Part shown: one piece after another, positions 18,794 to 26,942 of the stretch
Layout: each line of letters begins with the position of its first letter
How positions within the stretch are numbered: position 1 is the first letter of the stretch
DNA from: Bacteroidota bacterium
GTDB lineage: Bacteria; Bacteroidota; Rhodothermia; Rhodothermales; Salinibacteraceae
DNA length: 35,895 nt
Direction: 5' to 3'
NCBI GenBank assembly: GCA_009908725.1
Contig: JAAAOT010000381.1
Coordinates: 1 to 35,895, forward strand
Position numbers and translations under genes: made by a program
The notes under the pieces: generated by a model
What the model was told of the DNA's origin: nothing
Databases searched by the model: none
The model's input: the letters and a program-made list of their open reading frames with translations, nothing else

Positions 18794-18807
18794 GAAACGG
18801 TCGTTCC
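18794..18807. promoter_or_regulatory. Candidate operator between regulator and DJ-1 gene
   Basis: GAAACGGTCGTTCC is an imperfect palindrome that matches the perfect one at 18002-18015 in 12 of 14 positions. It is 82 bases upstream of the DJ-1 start and 137 bases upstream of the regulator start. One site here could therefore control both divergent genes. TTCCAGAAT follows at 18818-18826, as it does at the other site. Confidence 0.55.
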
Positions 18808-18889
18808 ATACCATTCATTCCAGAATCGACTTGCTTGCATCGGTCCAGCCGATCGACTTTCCTTCCCTGTTTTCAAACGAGGACGCTCC

Positions 18890-19600
18890 ATGAGCACATC
18901 ATCGTCAACCCCGTGCATCCTGATGGTTCTCACGTCGCACGAAGAACTCGGCGACACCGGCAACAAGACCGGATTCTGGCTTGAAGAGCTCGCCGCACCT
19001 TATTATGCGTTCGTCGATGCAGGCGCGAACGTGACGCTCGCGTCACCGGCCGGAGGACGTCCCCCGCTTGATCCGTCGTCGGATGAGGACGACGCGCAAA
19101 CCGAGGCCACGGAGCGGTTCAAGTCCGACACCGAGGCACAGAATCGGCTGGACAGCACCACGCAACTGTCCGACATCGACCCGGCAGACTACGACGCCGT
19201 CTTCTTCCCCGGCGGACACGGCCCGATGTGGGACCTGGCGACCAGTGACACGGCGGCGAAGCTCTTGTCCCGCTTCTTCGAAGACGGAAAGCCCGTCGGA
19301 GCCGTCTGCCACGGTCCGGCCGTCTTCACCAGCCTTCCTCCGCAGGACGCGCGGAAATACCTCGGCGACAAGACCCTGACGGCGTTCACCAACACCGAGG
19401 AGGCGGCTGTGGGCCTCGCCGATGTCGTGCCGTTTTCGCTGGCCGACGAGCTTCGGGAAATCGCTGCAGGCTTCGAGCACGGTAAAAACTGGGAGTCGTT
19501 CGTCATCATGGACGACAATCTCGTGACCGGGCAGAACCCGGCGTCATCCGCTCCCGCGGCCCATGCCCTGCTCGAACTTCTCGGCGTGACGTCGAACTAA
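18890..19600 (+). CDS. DJ-1/PfpI superfamily protein (glyoxalase III / Hsp31-like)
   Basis: Class I glutamine-amidotransferase-like protein. Relatives act as cofactor-free glyoxalases, aldehyde deglycases or chaperones against methylglyoxal-type damage in the cytoplasm; which activity applies is not visible. The ATG at 18890 gives 236 residues, the usual size for the Hsp31-like branch. The nucleophile elbow is AVCHGPA (C140, followed by H141). An acidic residue candidate lies in GNKTGFWLEELAAPY (E32/E33), a signature of this branch. FFPGGHGPMWDL is also conserved. The gene diverges from the NemR-like regulator and shares an operator-like site with the ene-reductase. An intrinsic terminator follows, so it is a single-gene transcript. 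Confidence 0.9.
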   Translation: MSTSSSTPCILMVLTSHEELGDTGNKTGFWLEELAAPYYAFVDAGANVTLASPAGGRPPLDPSSDEDDAQTEATERFKSDTEAQNRLDSTTQLSDIDPADYDAVFFPGGHGPMWDLATSDTAAKLLSRFFEDGKPVGAVCHGPAVFTSLPPQDARKYLGDKTLTAFTNTEEAAVGLADVVPFSLADELREIAAGFEHGKNWESFVIMDDNLVTGQNPASSAPAAHALLELLGVTSN

Positions 19601-19655
19601 CATCGCCCACGCGACGTGAGCGTCTCGCACGACGGAACGCTTCAGCAGCACTCTG

Positions 19656-19690
19656 CGCCCCGACCGCCGTCAGGTTCCGTCGGGGCGTTT
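19656..19690 (+). terminator. Intrinsic terminator of the DJ-1 gene
   Basis: A nine-base-pair stem pairs CGCCCCGAC (19656-19664) with GTCGGGGCG (19679-19687), followed by TTT. It lies 55 bases past the DJ-1 stop codon. Confidence 0.75.
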
Positions 19691-20124
19691 CGTGTGCGGG
19701 GATCCGCGACCGGGGACCGCATCCCACGGACCGCTTCGCAGCGATAATGCCCTCTCCTCTGCGGCGGCATCTCCGCTGAGGTGACATTGGCCTCCTGCCT
19801 GAACTGCAACCGCCTGCGCCGTTCGGCCGGCGGCGTACCTATCGTCCCCCCTCCGCGCGGACCGTCCCGCGGGACGCCACCGGCGCACGTCGCCTCATCC
19901 GATGGCTATCGCCGCAGCGGACTTTGCTTTTTAAATAGCTCATTTGAGGCAAAACGAAACAGCTGCCAGCTTCAGCCCATCCATCCCCCGATATACCGCC
20001 GAGAAGGGTGGCGCACCCGGGCGCGCCGCAGGATGAGCCGTGAACGCAGACTATACGAGCCTTCGTGCGTCAACGGAGATACGGGGAAGCGCGATACTTA
20101 CGTCGGCGAGATCGCCAATTGTGC

Positions 20125-20153
20125 TTGGCGGCTTGATCCCCTCACTGTACCAT
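20125..20153 (+). promoter_or_regulatory. Candidate promoter of the pilin-like gene
   Basis: TTGGCG (20125-20130), a 17-base spacer and TACCAT (20148-20153) match the sigma-70 pattern at 4 of 6 bases in each box. The predicted start of transcription, near 20160, coincides with the start of the leader stem at 20161. The match is weak and the group often uses a different promoter pattern. Confidence 0.35.
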
Positions 20154-20160
20154 GGTGCCT

Positions 20161-20221
20161 GCGCTGCCGAGACAGCTTCCCTCGTCCGGGGACTCGCGGG
20201 CACCGCTCACCACGGCAGCGC
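20161..20221 (+). other. Leader stem-loop before the pilin-like gene
   Basis: GCGCTGCCG (20161-20169) pairs perfectly with CGGCAGCGC (20213-20221), enclosing 43 bases. A second helix, GGTGCC (20154-20159) with GGCACC (20199-20204), would cross it to give an H-type pseudoknot, or would compete with it. The structure lies 68 bases ahead of the start codon. It resembles no known riboswitch that I can name, and may stabilise the mRNA. Confidence 0.4.
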
Positions 20222-20288
20222 CCCGACGCCGTTCATTCCGTTTCAGCGCCTTCACGCCCCTTAGATCCACGTATAGCATCACAACACC

Positions 20289-20747
20289 ATGGGACAGCAG
20301 CAATTGATTCTCCTCGTACTTGCAACCGTGATCGTCGGCCTTGCTACGGTCGTCGGCATCCGTGCCTTCTCTGAGAACTCCGCCAAGTCCAACGCCGACG
20401 CGCTGATGCAGGACGCGGTGCGGATGGCAAGCGACATTCAGGCGTGGGTGCAGAAGCCCGCTCCGTTCGGCGGCGCGGGAGACGGCGAGGACTGGACGGC
20501 TGCCACGCTCGCGGACATCGGCTATCCGCTCACGAGCGGTAATTACGAAAACCTGAATGGTACGTTTACGCTCTCCAGCGGCCTGATTACGGGGACGCAC
20601 GATGCAGACGGGGACGGGACGGTTGATCAGGAGGTCCAGGTTCGGGTCTGCGGCCTGCGCGATACCGATATCGTCGGCGCCATTATGCAAGTGGGCGCAC
20701 AGTCGTCCGGTGCCACGGCTCCGGCGTGTGCGGCAGCCACACCCTAA
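20289..20747 (+). CDS. Small pilin-like protein (MGQQQ type), probable filament subunit
   Basis: Probably the major subunit of the pilus-like machine encoded downstream. The 152-residue product starts MGQQQLILLVLATVIVGLATVVGI, so a hydrophobic helix begins directly after five residues. It continues into an amphipathic helix (SNADALMQDAVRMASDIQAW), as in type IV pilins. The canonical processing site (Gly followed by Phe/Met and Glu at +5) is missing; Gly2 is the only candidate cleavage point. The C-terminal half is small and beta-rich with a DADGDGTVDQE loop resembling a calcium-binding motif, plus two Cys (VRVCGL, APACAA) that could form the disulfide loop of pilins. It is first in the cluster, separated from pilC by a strong hairpin, which suits a highly expressed subunit. 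Confidence 0.72.
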   Translation: MGQQQLILLVLATVIVGLATVVGIRAFSENSAKSNADALMQDAVRMASDIQAWVQKPAPFGGAGDGEDWTAATLADIGYPLTSGNYENLNGTFTLSSGLITGTHDADGDGTVDQEVQVRVCGLRDTDIVGAIMQVGAQSSGATAPACAAATP

Positions 20748-20808
20748 CGTCGCGCCGGTCTTCCGCAGCGGAGCGCGAGAGAATCAGTATGCGGCAGTTC
20801 CCTGCGAA

Positions 20809-20837
20809 CCCCGTCCGGGATCCGTCCCGAGGCGGGG
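20809..20837 (+). terminator. Hairpin between pilin-like gene and pilC
   Basis: CCCCG (20809-20813) pairs with CGGGG (20833-20837), and inside it CGGGA (20816-20820) pairs with TCCCG (20825-20829), capped by a TCCG loop. No T-run follows. It most likely acts as a partial terminator or an RNA-stabilising element that raises the pilin mRNA relative to downstream genes (inference). Confidence 0.5.
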
Positions 20838-20898
20838 CCGCGCCGCGGATGTAGTCCCCTGATCGCGCTCCGTTCCTTGCCTGACCCGCACCTCCCTC

Positions 20899-22257
20899 AT
20901 GCCCGTTCGCGAATATCGATTTAGCGGCGTAAACACGATGGGCGAGCCCGTCCGCGGGACCGTCTTCGCGCCAAGTCGGCGTGCCGCCACGAAGCGGATC
21001 GAGGACCTGTCGGAGAAGCATCGATTTCGCACGGACGAGGTCCGGCGGCGTCGCACCTTTCTTTACAAGGTGAGAAACGCATCCGGTCGTCTTGCGCGGG
21101 GCGAGCAGAAAGCCTACAGCGCGGACGAAGTCCGAAACGCGCTCGAGCGGATGGGGCTGGAGGTGATCAAGGTCGAGCGGAAGCTGCTAGACCTGCAGCC
21201 AAAGCCGTCGAGCACCGACATCGTCATGTTCGTGCGTCTGGCGGCCAACATGCTTCGACGGCAACTGCCGTTCGACGAGATCCTGACGCTCCTGGCGGCC
21301 GACTCGTCGAGCAAGCCGCTCCGGCAGATGATGCGGGACCTGCAGACCGACCTGAAAAGCGGGATGAACGCGCAGAATGCGTTCATGAAGCACCAGCACG
21401 TGCTGGGGAAATTCACGGCCTACATGCTCGGCCTCGCCGCATCGAGCGGCAACATGGCGGACATGTTCGAGTCGACCGCCCGGTATCTCGAGCGCAAGGA
21501 CGAGTTTCAGAAAAACGTCCGCAGCGCCCTCATCACGCCGGCGATCACGCTTTTTGCGACGATAGCGGCCTTCGTCTGGTACGTGTGGTACATCATTCCG
21601 TCGTACGCGGGCCTGTTCGCAAATTACAACGTCACGCTCCCCCCGCTCACGCAGGCATCCCTCTCGTTCGCCGGCTGGATGGATGCGAACTGGCTGTGGG
21701 TATCGGGTGTGCTGGCTATTCTCGCGGTGGCCGCCGTCGCCTGGTCGCAGACCACGCGCGGGCGCTTTCTCATCCACAAGCATATGCTCCAGATCCCGAT
21801 TCTCGGGTCGCTCCTGCACAAGCTCAACCTGGAGGTCTTCTGTCGCGTGTTTGCCGTGCTCTACAGCGGGGCCGGCGAGAACGAGGAGGTGATGAACATT
21901 GCCGCCGAGGCCACCGGCAACACCTATATCGAGCACCAGATCAAGACGATTACGGTGCCGATGATGATGGCGCGAGGCACCGACCTGATCGAAGCGATGC
22001 AGGCCTCGGACGTTTTCACGCGGATGACCATCGCCCGCTTCCGCTCCGGCTCCGAGACGGGCGCCGTGCGCGAGAGTGCGGAAGAAATGGCCGACTTCTA
22101 CGAAAAGGAGACGTCGCTGAAGCTCGCGCAGACCGTGGAGACGATCAAAACCGGCGTCGCCATCGTGATCTCGCTCATGGTCGCGCTGCTGACCATCATC
22201 TCCGCGGAGTCGGCGCTTATCCAGCCGAGCAGCACGGACATCATGATGAACCGATGA
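20899..22257 (+). CDS. pilC: Type IV pilus / type II secretion inner-membrane platform protein (PilC/GspF)
   Basis: Polytopic inner-membrane platform protein that couples the assembly ATPase to pilin insertion. At 452 residues it is slightly longer than typical PilC/GspF (about 400). It has an N-terminal cytoplasmic extension (about 1-100, including SADEVRNALERMGLEVIKVER), then two GspF repeats. The first starts at VMFVRLAANMLRRQLPFDEIL; the second at HKLNLEVFCRVFAVLYSGAGENEEVM, each with the family pattern of an F-R-L-A/L-Y-S-G helix bundle. Three membrane segments are visible: ITPAITLFATIAAFVWYVWYI, WLWVSGVLAILAVAAVAW and the C-terminal GVAIVISLMVALLTII. The ATG at 20899 gives the usual opening (MPVREYRFSGVNTMGEPVRG). 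pilB starts 43 bases downstream, so co-transcription is likely. Confidence 0.95.
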   Translation: MPVREYRFSGVNTMGEPVRGTVFAPSRRAATKRIEDLSEKHRFRTDEVRRRRTFLYKVRNASGRLARGEQKAYSADEVRNALERMGLEVIKVERKLLDLQPKPSSTDIVMFVRLAANMLRRQLPFDEILTLLAADSSSKPLRQMMRDLQTDLKSGMNAQNAFMKHQHVLGKFTAYMLGLAASSGNMADMFESTARYLERKDEFQKNVRSALITPAITLFATIAAFVWYVWYIIPSYAGLFANYNVTLPPLTQASLSFAGWMDANWLWVSGVLAILAVAAVAWSQTTRGRFLIHKHMLQIPILGSLLHKLNLEVFCRVFAVLYSGAGENEEVMNIAAEATGNTYIEHQIKTITVPMMMARGTDLIEAMQASDVFTRMTIARFRSGSETGAVRESAEEMADFYEKETSLKLAQTVETIKTGVAIVISLMVALLTIISAESALIQPSSTDIMMNR

Positions 22258-22300
22258 CACTGCGTTCGACTCCCGCCTTTGCCCGACCGTTTCCGCCGAC

Positions 22301-24274
22301 ATGGATGCACCCAAGTACCGTCTGAACACGATCCTTGACGTCGCAAAGGCGAACGGGGATGCGACCGAGGTCGAACCGGCCGCCGACCCGGCCATGGTTT
22401 CTGCCGACGCGTCAACCGCTCGGGGCGCCACCGAGACCGAATCGCCCGGAGACCGGACCCGGCTACCCGACGGAGCCCTCAGAGACCGAGTCGTGATGCG
22501 CCTTGTGTCGGACGGCGCGATCAGTGTCCTGCATGCGCGTGAGGCGGTCGACCTCTGGGAGCGGCAGCAGGAGACTGAGATGTTGTGGCGGGTTCTCGCC
22601 CGACACCCGCGCGTGGACCGGGAGGCGGTGTTCGCAGAAGCGGCGTCGACGTACGCATTCGCCGCCGAGCCCGTCGGCACCGGCGACGATATCGACATCG
22701 ACTTCGTCCGCCATATCGTCGAAAGCCTGGACGGCGACCACCAGGACCGGATGCTCGCCTTTCGCCTCCTGCCCGTCCGGTACGAGGCCGATTCGCGCCG
22801 GGGCATCCGAAAGCTGATCTTCGCCACGCATGACCCGATGAAGCCGGAGGTCTTTCACCTCCTGCAGGACATCGGCATCCAGCACTTCGAGCTTCGATAC
22901 GCGGCGGAGACCGACGTGGCGACGCTGCTGGATGAGCTGTTCCCCCGTCGCAACGAGTACCTCGAACGGATTCAGGCGGATGAAGACGCGCAGGCCTTCG
23001 ACCTCGGCGCGAGCTACCAGGAACGTGGATCGCGCCTTGTCGACGAGGATGAGCTGGAAGCTGAGATCAACCGCTCCGCCCTCATCAACCTGTTTGAGGC
23101 CACGCTCGTCGAAGGCGTTCGCGGCGGCGCGTCCGACATCCACATCTTCCCCAACGAGCGGCGCCAGACGGAATTCCACATGCGCGTGGACGGTGTCCTG
23201 ACGCTGTGGCACACGCAGGACAAAGTCCATCCCGAGTCCATGCTTGCCGTCGTCAAGGACCGGTGCATGAACGTCGACCGGTTCGACCGCGACGCCGCCC
23301 AGGACGGGTATATCCAGCGCACGGTCGACGACAAGCTGATCCGGTTCCGCGTGTCGATTCTCCCAATTGCGACCTCGGACCGGGAGGTCAAATCCGAAAG
23401 CATCGTCATCCGGATTCTGGATGACTCGAAAGTGTTCACGGATCTGTCCGCGATCAACCTCCACCCGGTCGCCCTCAAGCGATTCGAGCGGGCGATCAGC
23501 CAACCCCATGGCATGGTCATCATGACCGGACCGACGGGGTCGGGGAAAAGCACGACGCTGGCGGCAGCGCTCCACGGCGTCATCAGCCCGCAGCGCAACG
23601 TGCTGACGATCGAAGACCCGGTCGAGTACATCATCCGCGGGGCGCGACAGATCAAACTCGGGCCCCGGCTCAACCTTGAGGGGGCGCTGCGATCTATCCT
23701 GCGCCACGACCCGGATGTGGTGATGGTCGGGGAGATGCGTGATCGCCCCACAGCCGAACTCGCGATCAAGCTCGCTAACACGGGTCACCTTACATTTTCA
23801 ACCCTTCACACGAACGACGCCCCAAGTGCGGTCAGCCGCCTGTTCAAGATGGGCATCGAGCCGTTTCTGATCGGATACGCCATCAACCTCGTCGTCGCGC
23901 AGCGACTTCTCCGGAAGCTGTGCCCGACGTGCCGGGAGGTGGACCCGGATCCCGACCCGGTGCTGCTACAAGAACTCGGCTTCTCAGATGATGAGATCGA
24001 TTCCATCACCCTTTACCGGCCCGGCGATGAGTCGTCCTGCCGCACGTGCAACGGCCAGGGCTACAAAGGTCGCCAGGCCATTGCCGAAGCCTTGTATTTC
24101 AGCCGGGAAATCCGCCACCGGGTCGTCGACGCCGGCGACTCGATCGATGAAGACGGCATTCGCAGCCTCGCCATCCGGCAGGGCATGATGACGCTGCAGG
24201 CCAGTGCCCGCGAGGTGGTGAAGCGCGGCGAAACCTCCGTCGATGAAATGATTCGCGTCGTCGCCAGCGAATGA
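22301..24274 (+). CDS. pilB: Assembly ATPase (PilB/GspE)
   Basis: Cytoplasmic hexameric ATPase that drives subunit addition. The 657-residue length fits PilB with an N-terminal MshEN-like region (about 60-230, VDLWERQQETEMLWRVL, then IRKLIFATHDPMKPEVFHLL). The catalytic part is complete: SDIHIFPNE, Walker A GPTGSGKSTT (K416), Asp box LTIEDPVEY, Walker B DPDVVMVGEMRD and His box TFSTLHTNDAPSAVSRL. The four-Cys zinc-binding motif of assembly ATPases is present at C541, C544, C580 and C583 (LCPTC, then SCRTC), which separates it from PilT. The ATG at 22301 is the first start after pilC. Codon use matches the neighbours. Confidence 0.96.
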   Translation: MDAPKYRLNTILDVAKANGDATEVEPAADPAMVSADASTARGATETESPGDRTRLPDGALRDRVVMRLVSDGAISVLHAREAVDLWERQQETEMLWRVLARHPRVDREAVFAEAASTYAFAAEPVGTGDDIDIDFVRHIVESLDGDHQDRMLAFRLLPVRYEADSRRGIRKLIFATHDPMKPEVFHLLQDIGIQHFELRYAAETDVATLLDELFPRRNEYLERIQADEDAQAFDLGASYQERGSRLVDEDELEAEINRSALINLFEATLVEGVRGGASDIHIFPNERRQTEFHMRVDGVLTLWHTQDKVHPESMLAVVKDRCMNVDRFDRDAAQDGYIQRTVDDKLIRFRVSILPIATSDREVKSESIVIRILDDSKVFTDLSAINLHPVALKRFERAISQPHGMVIMTGPTGSGKSTTLAAALHGVISPQRNVLTIEDPVEYIIRGARQIKLGPRLNLEGALRSILRHDPDVVMVGEMRDRPTAELAIKLANTGHLTFSTLHTNDAPSAVSRLFKMGIEPFLIGYAINLVVAQRLLRKLCPTCREVDPDPDPVLLQELGFSDDEIDSITLYRPGDESSCRTCNGQGYKGRQAIAEALYFSREIRHRVVDAGDSIDEDGIRSLAIRQGMMTLQASAREVVKRGETSVDEMIRVVASE

Positions 24275-24305
24275 CCAGCGACCGTCGCGCTTCCCCGAAG
24301 CCGCC

Positions 24306-24920
24306 ATGCACCTTCTGTACTCCCTCATCGCCCTGATGCTCGTCGGCGTGCTCGCGCTGAACTCGATGCGCACGGCCACGCATGCGGAGCAGCGGATTCT
24401 CAGTAATGAGATCATGACGCAGGTCACCGGCGTGGCCGACGAGGTCTTCGATCACGCCGCCGGCTACTGGTTCGACCACGCGGTCGACGAGTCCCGGTCG
24501 GCCATTCAGCCCCCGATCTTCCCGCTGATCGAGGCGCATCAGACGAACCTTCTGACCACAACGAGCGACGTGCCGGGGGCTACGGTCGACGGCTGGGGCG
24601 GCTGCACCGATGCGATTTATGCGCTGGATACAAACATGGGCCAGCGTCGGCTTCAAAATACCGCGCGCCCCCTCACGTGCGACGACCTCGACGACCTCCA
24701 CGGCCTGTCGATCGAAGTGGAGCGAGACGGCCTCACGTACGACGTCACCGTCGCCGTGGAGTACGTGCTCCCGACCAACCCGACCGTCGTGTCGTCCTCT
24801 CCGACCTTCACGAAACGAGTGACGCTGACGATCACGTCGGCGGACTACGAAATCGGCGGCAGCCCGCTCGAAGTGGTGCTCTCCCGCGCATTCATGTACG
24901 ACCGTGTGACGGGCACGTGA
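24306..24920 (+). CDS. Single-pass pilin-like subunit (first minor subunit)
   Basis: No family recognised. The 204-residue product begins MHLLYSLIALMLVGVLALNSMRTATHAEQRI: an N-terminal membrane helix, with no leader, continuing into an amphipathic helix, as in minor pilins. The remaining part is globular, beta-rich and periplasmic, with two Cys (GWGGCTDAIY, LTCDDLDD) that may form a disulfide. There is no prepilin peptidase motif. It lies 31 bases after pilB and 59 bases ahead of another protein of the same architecture, which suggests GspH/I/J/K-like pseudopilins that cap or prime the filament. Position and topology support this; sequence similarity does not. Confidence 0.72.
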   Translation: MHLLYSLIALMLVGVLALNSMRTATHAEQRILSNEIMTQVTGVADEVFDHAAGYWFDHAVDESRSAIQPPIFPLIEAHQTNLLTTTSDVPGATVDGWGGCTDAIYALDTNMGQRRLQNTARPLTCDDLDDLHGLSIEVERDGLTYDVTVAVEYVLPTNPTVVSSSPTFTKRVTLTITSADYEIGGSPLEVVLSRAFMYDRVTGT

Positions 24921-24979
24921 CCCATGCCGACTGCTCCGCCCAAACCGGCAGGTTGAGCCGGACTTTCTGAGACTGCGAG

Positions 24980-25603
24980 ATGAGCATCTGGATTGAATAC
25001 ATATCGGCGTTTGCCGTCGCCTCCTTCGTCGCGGTGACCCTGTTCGTCGTTCAGTTTCGCTCGCAGGAGGTGTCGATCGACAGCACGCAGTACCGGTCCG
25101 TCAAAACGGCGGCTGTGGACGTTGTCGAGATGATCGAGAGCGACATGAAAAACCTCGGCGGCCAGCATCCCTCGAACTCGGCCCTCACGACGTTCGGCCT
25201 TCCCGGCGGCGCTGCATTCGGGATCCAGAGCGCGCCGGACACGACGAATGTGCCGCACACCTTTCGCTTCTACGCGCCACGACAGCGAGGCGCGGCGCCG
25301 AGTGTCATCCGGTACGAATGGGCCGTTGAAGACAGCATCCAGCTATCGGATGGCACGCAGCGTCCCCTGTACACCTTCCGGCGATTCGTGGACGGGAGCG
25401 TCGACGGCGAAAGCAACGGCGTGCTGACGAAACTCTCGTTCAACCTGTTGGAGTCTGCAGGCAATGCGATCACAAACCTCGACCAGACTGAGCAGGTCTT
25501 TGTCGAAGTCCGCGCCATCTCCCCGCTCGGCCGCAGCCGGACGGTCGGGGAGACGCGCTGGTCCAGCACGTTTCGACCGCATGCCCTGACCATTCACCGG
25601 TAG
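24980..25603 (+). CDS. Single-pass pilin-like subunit (second minor subunit, GspJ/PilW-like)
   Basis: A 207-residue protein beginning MSIWIEYISAFAVASFVAVTLFVVQF, an N-terminal membrane helix carrying a Glu at position 6 but no Gly cleavage site. It is followed by a helix (YRSVKTAAVDVVEMIESDMKNLGG) and then a beta-rich domain (TFRFYAPRQRG, IRYEWAVEDSI, PLYTFRRFVDG). That order, including 'IRYEW ... LYTFRR', resembles GspJ/PilW-type minor pilins, in which a strand reporting bond or variable type follows the helix; the similarity is loose. It lies between two other single-pass subunits. Its place in the operon suggests a role at the filament tip. Confidence 0.7.
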   Translation: MSIWIEYISAFAVASFVAVTLFVVQFRSQEVSIDSTQYRSVKTAAVDVVEMIESDMKNLGGQHPSNSALTTFGLPGGAAFGIQSAPDTTNVPHTFRFYAPRQRGAAPSVIRYEWAVEDSIQLSDGTQRPLYTFRRFVDGSVDGESNGVLTKLSFNLLESAGNAITNLDQTEQVFVEVRAISPLGRSRTVGETRWSSTFRPHALTIHR

Positions 25604-25636
25604 GCGCGCTCCCGCCGCCATCACCTTTCCCTCGTT

Positions 25637-26941
25637 ATGGAACGGATCGTTCTCTTCCTGGTGCTCGGCGCCTTCCTCACGGGTTCGATGTACACGTTGA
25701 ACGTGGAGTCGAATACGCGCGACGCGGACGATGCGCTCCACCGATACCAGTATAAGGAACTGGCTCGGGACGCGGCCCTCGCCGGGCTCCGTCGCACCGT
25801 CGCGAGCCTCGCCCGGGATGCCCATACCCCCTGGAACGGGCATGATACGTACGATCTCGGCCGGACGCCTTACGGGGACGGAGCGTACGAGGTCAACGTC
25901 GAAACTGTTGCCGGCCAGGCCGACACCGTGGACGTTTACGTGCTCGGCATGTACGGGCCGGATTCTATCCGCATCGACGCCCGGTACGAGCGCGCCCAGG
26001 ACCTCGGCGGCGTCCCACCCGCCTTCCGATCCGTAATTCTGACGGACGATCTCCTTCAGGTTCGTGGCGACATCACGGTCACGACCCTGGACCCCGGGCT
26101 GAACGCCAACATCCACACCAACGGCGAGCTACGGACGAACGGCAACGCCTTCATCGTCGAGGGATACGGCACGTATGCCGACGCGAGCAACACCAGCCAG
26201 CCCGACAATTTTCAGCCGCGGATCGACTACAACGGCCCGGAAAGTAACGTCCTACAAGTCCCGGAGATCACGCTGCCGGACGCTCGCCTCGATAGCAGCG
26301 ACGCGGATGTTCACTGGGTGGACACGGACAACTGGCCAGACCTCGTACTCGAACCGGACCCGGGCTACCCGACCGCCGTCCTCAACATCCAAAACGAGAT
26401 CTACGGCCCCGGCGGCTTCTGCACTGACGGTCGGATCCCGCCGAGCGTGTGCTGGCCCGACGGCAATCCGGTCCTCGGGGACACAAAGGCCTTCGTGTGG
26501 TGGGTCGCGGGCAACATCGACATGACCAACGTGCAGGTGCAGGGCAACGTCGTCCTGTACGCCGACGGCTACCGAACGATCAACGGGACTCCCGACGCGG
26601 CCCCCGGCGCCGGTCTGCTGCTCGAGAACGACATCACCGGCGGCCTGACCGCGAATGACCAGACCCAGCTCATGCTGCGGACGGCCGGCGAGGTTCATGT
26701 TCGCGGAAACGACCGGATCACCGGAAGCATCTGGGCCAACGCCGACGTGACGTTCTACGGCACACCGGACTTCTACGGCAACGTCCTCGCCCCGGGCGCA
26801 CGATTTGAAGGCCGCGGCGACTTCACGCTGACGTACGCCGCCCCCTCAAAACTGATCACCACCCCCGGCTACCGCAACGACGACCCGATCGGCCCGGTGC
26901 TCATCGGCTACGCGGAATGGGACGAAGAGCATCTGCCTTAA
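25637..26941 (+). CDS. Large single-pass subunit with repetitive beta region (PilX/GspK-like position)
   Basis: A 434-residue protein beginning MERIVLFLVLGAFLTGSMYTLNVES, again an N-terminal helix without a leader. A helical stem follows (YQYKELARDAALAGLRRTVASLA), as in PilX/GspK-type minor pilins. The rest has repeated short beta turns (NANIHTNGELRTNGNAFIV, DITGGL, GSIWANADVTFYGTPDFYGNV), which suggests a beta-solenoid, with one Cys pair (GGFCTDG, SVCWPDG). Its size and position as the third pilin-like gene suit a tip subunit or adhesin. The stop codon is followed after two bases by a long heptamer array and a gap, so the first transcription unit of the cluster may end here. Confidence 0.7.
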   Translation: MERIVLFLVLGAFLTGSMYTLNVESNTRDADDALHRYQYKELARDAALAGLRRTVASLARDAHTPWNGHDTYDLGRTPYGDGAYEVNVETVAGQADTVDVYVLGMYGPDSIRIDARYERAQDLGGVPPAFRSVILTDDLLQVRGDITVTTLDPGLNANIHTNGELRTNGNAFIVEGYGTYADASNTSQPDNFQPRIDYNGPESNVLQVPEITLPDARLDSSDADVHWVDTDNWPDLVLEPDPGYPTAVLNIQNEIYGPGGFCTDGRIPPSVCWPDGNPVLGDTKAFVWWVAGNIDMTNVQVQGNVVLYADGYRTINGTPDAAPGAGLLLENDITGGLTANDQTQLMLRTAGEVHVRGNDRITGSIWANADVTFYGTPDFYGNVLAPGARFEGRGDFTLTYAAPSKLITTPGYRNDDPIGPVLIGYAEWDEEHLP

Positions 26942-26942
26942 A

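Larger units (their letters stand above)
19601..20288. other. Long leader region upstream of the pilus cluster
   Basis: No convincing gene. It holds the DJ-1 terminator (19656-19690), an AT-rich patch near 19925-19955, and the candidate promoter and leader structure for the pilin-like gene (20125-20221). The open frames here have atypical composition. Confidence 0.5.

Noticed and set aside
19925-19955. Promoter in the AT-rich patch TTTGCTTTTTAAATAGCTCATTTG
   Set aside because: TTTG and a weak TAnnTTTG-like box are present but only about 12 bases apart, too close for the known spacing of about 19.
20289-22257. Tad/Flp-type pilus
   Set aside because: The ATPases are of PilB (four-Cys) and PilT type, the platform is single-gene PilC, and there is no TadZ, CpaB or RcpA-like gene order.
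21187-22827. Long open frame on the minus strand (546 codons) opposite pilC and pilB
   Set aside because: The plus strand here has canonical PilC and PilB motifs. The antisense frame is open because of high GC and has no recognisable domain; its composition is Arg/His-rich.
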